Below are positions 59,391 to 64,000 of a stretch of 64,000 nucleotides of DNA, in pieces (position 1 is the stretch's first letter; each line of letters starts with the position of its first letter). The position numbers and the translations under genes were made by a program. The DNA comes from Silene conica (Eukaryota > Streptophyta > Magnoliopsida > Caryophyllales > Caryophyllaceae): the NCBI GenBank assembly GCA_029255685.2, contig CM055319.2, forward strand, positions 13,402,247 through 13,466,246, given 5' to 3'. Under the pieces are notes generated by a model. The model was not told where the DNA came from, made no database searches, and saw nothing but the letters and a program-made list of their open reading frames with translations.

Positions 59391-61859
59391 TGATTGATAG
59401 TCGAAAATGAACTACAATTGAAAATAAAGGAATTAAAACACAATTATCGTTTTAATAAACTTGTAAATTTTAAACAAGTTAAACATCTACTTAATGATCT
59501 CTTACCCAATTAAGTAAATGATCCCGAGACCCAAATACAAACTAACTCGGGCACGGTTTAGCCGATACATCCCTCATTAATGTGACTCGGTAGATTAACC
59601 CCTTAATCGATTCTACTTTTAGAACTCTCGGTCGATAAAATTACACTAATTCTTATCTTAGCCCGAACTTATTACCACTACGGTGGCTCGAATACCTTCG
59701 TCGAGATCAACCAAATTTCGAGAATAAGTAATCATATTACCCCACTTCACCAACGTAATAAGGTTTGCACCCCGGTTTAGCCGAGCCTACTCCCTTATGC
59801 AGAAGATCCTTCGCGGGTTCTTTACTTTTTGGTAAGGCTATGTCTCGATTTTTAAATAACGTAAGAGATCTTGTCAATTTATTATCTATCTCCTTTAAGT
59901 GAACTAAGTCGGTGAATTATCGATAAATTGATTGACACGGTCGATAAAATCGATGAAATGCATGATATGAATGACGATTTGGCTATGCATGCAAACATGA
60001 TAAGCATAAATAAAAGCATAAAACTTAAAAGCATAAATAAACCCCTAGTATGGCCTTTCCTAAAATAGAAAATGAAGTAAATTACAAATTCGGAAACCAA
60101 CTCCTTTGGTCCCTTGAACTTCACACGCGGCACGCATCCCAAGGCAAACTCCGTCTTGGTCGGAACTCCTTTCCGAAATGGCACCGTCTTCAAGGATCTC
60201 CGGAATTACAAATAATTACAAAATTTTCTATATATTTTATACATTATAAAATAAAACATTAAAATAAAGTGATACGAGATCACATTAAATTACAACCGGA
60301 TCGATAAACCCTTACATTACGGGAATTATCGATTAAAATCTAAGGCCATACTAAGTAAATTACATAATTCCAAAAATTACGTAAATAAAATATGACATTC
60401 ATAAACAATAAATAAATATGCAATGCTTATGTAAAATGCAAATCCTAAGCCAAATCGTCCTATTTAAACACGTTTTAAATATCGTTATTCGTAATAACAC
60501 GGTTTTATGGAATAATGTGGTTTAAACATTTTTAAAATCACTGATCACTCTATGAATCACCATTCATGATTTAGTTAAGTTTCCTAACACATTTTAGGAT
60601 TCAAAATTTAGTCTTACTCAAATTTCGAAAATTAACTTAACTTATTTTAATATTGTTCGGTTTTAATTGGTTTTACGGGAAATAGCATTAAAATAATCAA
60701 ACGAGTCATAAAAATTTCGAAAATTCAAAATTCAAAATTTTGAACATATTGAAAATTTTCTAAAATTTCAGATCCTTAAAACTTAAATATTTTCGAAATA
60801 TACAATTTATTTCGTAAAATAGCCGTGTACATGCAAAATAATTCGAAAAATTCAAAACTACTTCAAAAATTATGAAATAAAATACCAATATAATTTTTAC
60901 ATCTTTCTAGACACTCAAAGTATCTGAAAATGCAGAAAAATCAGGCTGAAAAACACTGTTTAAGGTCTGAAAAGTAATGATTATGACTCTTACAACACTC
61001 AATTTCAACTTTAACTTTTAAAATTAAAATTTAAAATTTCAGAAACTTTTGGCACTAAATAAAAATATGTTGATGATCATATATAATATGACTAATAGGG
61101 GTGAATTTTTCGGACCATTTAAGTAACTTTTACTATTTTTAATAATTCGTGTCATATATTACGCGATTTTACCGATTAAAATCATTTCTCATGCAAAATT
61201 CGAGATTAATAGCTCAAAATTCACATGCATGCTAGAAATAATATATGTGACATTATATTAAATTTTTATGGTCAAATTCGAACTTAAATTATTTAAGCTA
61301 AAATATGTCACTAATATTACGATTTTTACGATAAAAATCAATATTCATGCAATATCAACGAAAAATTTCTGAAAAATTTATCATCTATTATATATATTGC
61401 ATGTGACATCTACAAAAAATTTTATAGTTAAATTCATAATATAACTATTTAACCCATATTTAACTCATTTTATGACTATTTAACCATTAAAAATTCATAA
61501 ACCATGCATAAAACTTAAATAATTTCGAAAATTATATATTCATAATATGTTAAATGCATGTGAGAACATATTTAAAATTCATGGCGAGAAACATTATTTA
61601 GCTATTTTTCCCATAATAAAACATTTTTAACCGATTTTAAGCATAAATTAAACAATTTAATTACAATATTGAACAATATTATTCCATAAATCATCAAAAT
61701 GACTTAAAAATATTTTAAGACCAGAAAGTATACATGCATTAAGATTTTCGTGCATATCCTATATGTACTAATCATTTTCGTTTTTAATTAAAATCATATT
61801 TTCTCGCAAAAACGTAAAAATCGAGTTGCATGCAAGCAACCTAATGCTCTGATACCACT
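59391..61859 (-). promoter_or_regulatory. 5' leader of the gag-only Copia with iMet primer-binding site
   Basis: About 2.5 kb of very AT-rich untranslated DNA lies between the 5' LTR and gag. TGGTATCAGAGC (- strand, about 61,845-61,859) abuts the LTR. TTCGAAAATT-like words recur many times between 60,600 and 61,560. No gene seen. Confidence 0.85.
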
Positions 61860-63132
61860 TGAAGGAAAACCTTAGTCATACTAGTTAACTTAATAATGTA
61901 GTCTTACTAATTATTTTATATTTTAATTAATCTCAGAATAATTTATACTCAAGATCTTATGCATGCAAAACTATAGCGGAAATAAAGAGAATCGTATTCT
62001 TACACCCGGTCCGAAATATTGCTAGGACGATCCTCCACGGAGCAACCAAAATAGCTTGCCTCCTTTACGATGCACCCAAGACCTACCATTAAACACCGAG
62101 ACACGAACACGAGCTAGGTGATGGAAACGGTTGCCTTAAAACCGTGGACTAATAACAATATTAGTACACTAGAGAATATTATCTAATAATATTTAAGAGG
62201 ATTTTGTGTATAATTTCTAACACTAGAAAATACAATATTAGGTTTATCTTTCTTGCACTAGAAAAGATGAACATGGGTTAGGTGATCAATAAGGTGAACA
62301 AAATTCACTTCTTATAATGGTGGTGTGTCGTGTGTCGTGTGATAGTATGTAGTGTAAGACCAAATAGGTTGCTTGTCTTACTTATGCAACTAGGTTTGCA
62401 TGCCTACTAATAGACATCAACCTATTCTAATCATTATGCTTTTTCCATGCACTAATTTAAACAAATTAGTCCTTATAACACACACCATCACACGCCACAT
62501 TTTGTGTAAAATGGACTTTCATTTTACAAATTGTAATTTGTACAATTGTGTGATATGTGACATCCTATGTGACATGATACAATTGTATTAATTTAAAATA
62601 TATTTATCATATAAATATTATTTCTAAATTAATTAAATCATATTTAACAAATTATTTAGTAATTCATAATCACCATCTCAAAATATGGTTATTATAATAA
62701 TCGTCAATACGATATACAACATTTGTTATAACCACGAACCCATCTCATTCTAATTTCGACATTTCATAAATATCGATTAATATTTGACAATTGACACATT
62801 TCAATTTCAAATATAAATCTTACTTTAAGATTCAACCTCTGATTTCTTGATATACGGTTTTAAGGAGATCAATCAATTCGTATCATATACAATTGATCAA
62901 TATATTATCTAAGGGGTCTGTCCTATAGGTGTGACCTAAAGGGATCAACTGACCACCACCGTCATACGACAGTAATGTCAAACTCTAGTCAGCCAATCAT
63001 TACCGATTAATGTTGGTCAGTTGACTATATCAAATATCGGATCGTCCCTTGCATATTCATTTCATAAGATTTATGACAATAATTTTTATCACTGTCGTGA
63101 TCGCACAATTGTTGAGGACACATTTCCCAACA
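61860..63132 (-). repeat. 5' LTR of the gag-only Copia
   Basis: 1,273 bp, the same length as the 3' LTR. The AAAGC duplication follows at 63133-63137. Confidence 0.95.
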
Positions 63133-63803
63133 AAAGCATGATGCATAAACTGCATGTTTGGATAATTACTAATCCAATCAGGAGATGCTAAAGCTCTATC
63201 AAGGATTTCGAAGACATTTTCAGAACCAACTTTCTTTTTTCTCCAAGTAAAAAAATTACCGGAAAAGGGGAGATCTACACAATTAGTATTACTTAAAAAA
63301 CTTGTTAATCTCACACAGCGTGCATTGGTAACCTTTGCACCCCCTTCTTTTTCACTAGGGCTCTTAATCTCATTAAGATCCCCGAGTAATAAGAAAGGCA
63401 GATCAATATTGAGAACAAAATTCTGCAATTCATTCCAAAAGTCCGACTTTTGAGCCGGTTGTGGTGGAGCATAGACAAAAATAAGGCAAAAACTCACATT
63501 TTTCGTGAAGTCATAAACCTCACAAGCAATGAATCTTTTTGATTTAAATGTAACTTTTATTGAGAAAGTCGTGGCGATGGTTTGTTTCCAAAATAACCAA
63601 ATTCCACCTGATAAACCAACACTTGGAATAAAATCGCATTGATTAAATCCTAGGTTGGCAATCAAGAAGGGTTCGGGTTTATTAGTCGATTTAGTGTCAC
63701 ATATAGCAAAAATTTTAATTCCATTTGACGAGCAAAAGAAATTAAGTTCTTCGGAGAAATTCTTTCTTTTAGTACCCCTAACATTCCAAAAAGCAATATT
63801 CAT
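63133..63803 (-). pseudogene. LINE endonuclease domain, N-terminal part
   Basis: Start chosen at the ATG at 63803-63801 giving MNIAFWNVRG, the usual beginning of plant LINE ORF2; an upstream in-frame ATG at 63,947 adds a hydrophobic tract without LINE similarity. Visible apurinic-endonuclease-like landmarks are WNVRG, FVYAPP, LLGDLNEI and LDRALAS. The frame runs into the 5' LTR of the inserted gag-only Copia at 63,132. It resumes at 51,657 with the SDHCHI segment, which contains the last catalytic His of this fold. It is broken only by the insertion. Confidence 0.85.
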
Positions 63804-64000
63804 AGGGAAAAAGATAAACGAGCAAGGAACAACAAAAACTAGCTGATTTATACTCCAAAATAGCGAGATAAACGAACAAACTCGCTGTGTATAAAAAAGA
63901 CAAGATAAAAGAATCAAGCCAACACCCATATAGTGTTGAAGAATCAATCCAAGTAATATCTGAACCGGATATTAAGCAAGGTACGAACCAAAAATTACAA
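63804..64000 (-). other. LINE sequence upstream of the endonuclease start
   Basis: It is continuous with the LINE but has no clear LINE ORF1 motif in the 197 bases available. The frame that extends to 63,947 is hydrophobic and probably untranslated. Confidence 0.4.

Larger units (their letters stand above)
51658..63132 (-). mobile_element. gag-only, non-autonomous Ty1/copia-type element
   Basis: Two 1,273-bp LTRs (51658-52930 and 61860-63132) are flanked by AAAGC (51653-51657 and 63133-63137). The interior carries one intact gag frame but no protease, integrase, RT or RNase H. A separate small LTR element is inserted in it. LTR and 3' non-coding words (TCCTATAGGTGTGAC, CTCCCACTTGT, CTCGAGTGGCC) are shared in diverged form with the complete Copia at 39,217, so both belong to related families. 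Confidence 0.93.
22037..64000 (-). mobile_element. L1-type LINE, interrupted by two large insertions, 5' part outside the window
   Basis: LINE sequence is present at about 63138-64000, 48446-51657 and 22037-22357, all on the - strand, about 4.4 kb in the window. Order 5' to 3': endonuclease, reverse transcriptase, zinc-finger-like RVT-associated region, RNase H, poly(A). The poly(A) is the T-run at 22037-22055. Excising the CACTA (with one AAT) and the gag-only Copia (with one AAAGC) restores continuous reading at both joints. The ORF1 part, if any, lies beyond position 64,000. Confidence 0.9.

Noticed and set aside
1-64000. Integrated viral sequence
   Set aside because: The reverse transcriptases seen belong to a Copia element and an L1-type LINE; no movement protein, coat protein or pararetroviral arrangement is present.
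1-64000. tRNA or rRNA genes
   Set aside because: No cloverleaf with A and B boxes or rRNA-like stretch was recognised; the TGGTATCAGAGC matches are primer-binding sites, not tRNA genes.

Overview
The window is nuclear DNA of a flowering plant, most likely a core eudicot. It has two intron-rich nuclear genes for mitochondrial proteins, AT-rich intergenic DNA, and a dense nest of plant-type transposons (CACTA, Helitron, LINE, Copia, Gypsy-like, Stowaway, Tourist). A Caryophyllales source is possible, but I cannot establish it from sequence alone.

Gene-bearing part (1-16,459). A 14-exon gene on the + strand (2,647-9,585) encodes the E2 subunit of 2-oxoglutarate dehydrogenase (473 aa). It converges on a 3-exon gene on the - strand (12,190-14,230) for the T-protein of the glycine cleavage system (408 aa). 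Both products are predicted to be mitochondrial and both act in lipoyl-arm enzyme complexes. Their introns and flanks hold small non-autonomous DNA transposons: Stowaway-type at 3,748, 6,027, 15,127 and 15,875; Harbinger-type at 209; MULE/hAT-like at 5,617 and 10,908; others at 9,916 and 10,303.

Helitron (16,460-21,782). It carries a broken RPA-like gene joined to the C-terminal part of a PIF1-type helicase. A second, internal Helitron 3' terminus lies at about 17,060.

Transposon nest (22,037-64,000). A LINE on the - strand runs from beyond the right edge to its poly(A) at 22,037-22,055 and is cut twice. (1) A 26,085-bp CACTA element (22,358-48,442, target duplication AAT) sits in its RNase H domain. 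That CACTA holds a triple-LTR Gypsy-like non-autonomous element (24,631-38,598, duplication GTACA), whose middle LTR carries a Harbinger-type MITE, and an apparently intact Copia element (39,217-47,930, duplication AATAA). Without these insertions the CACTA is only about 3.4 kb; it keeps a complete TNP1-like gene and the start of a TnpD-type transposase. (2) A gag-only Copia-type element (51,658-63,132, duplication AAAGC) sits in the LINE endonuclease domain and itself contains a small coding-free LTR element (53,658-56,843, duplication AATAC). Removing each insertion plus one duplication copy restores the LINE frame at both joints; one separate frameshift remains near 49,080.

No wholly new coding system is evident. 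The most interesting items are the exactly resolvable insertion order, the three-LTR array, the gag-only element beside a complete relative, the palindrome cluster in the Copia leader, and the two-terminus Helitron.
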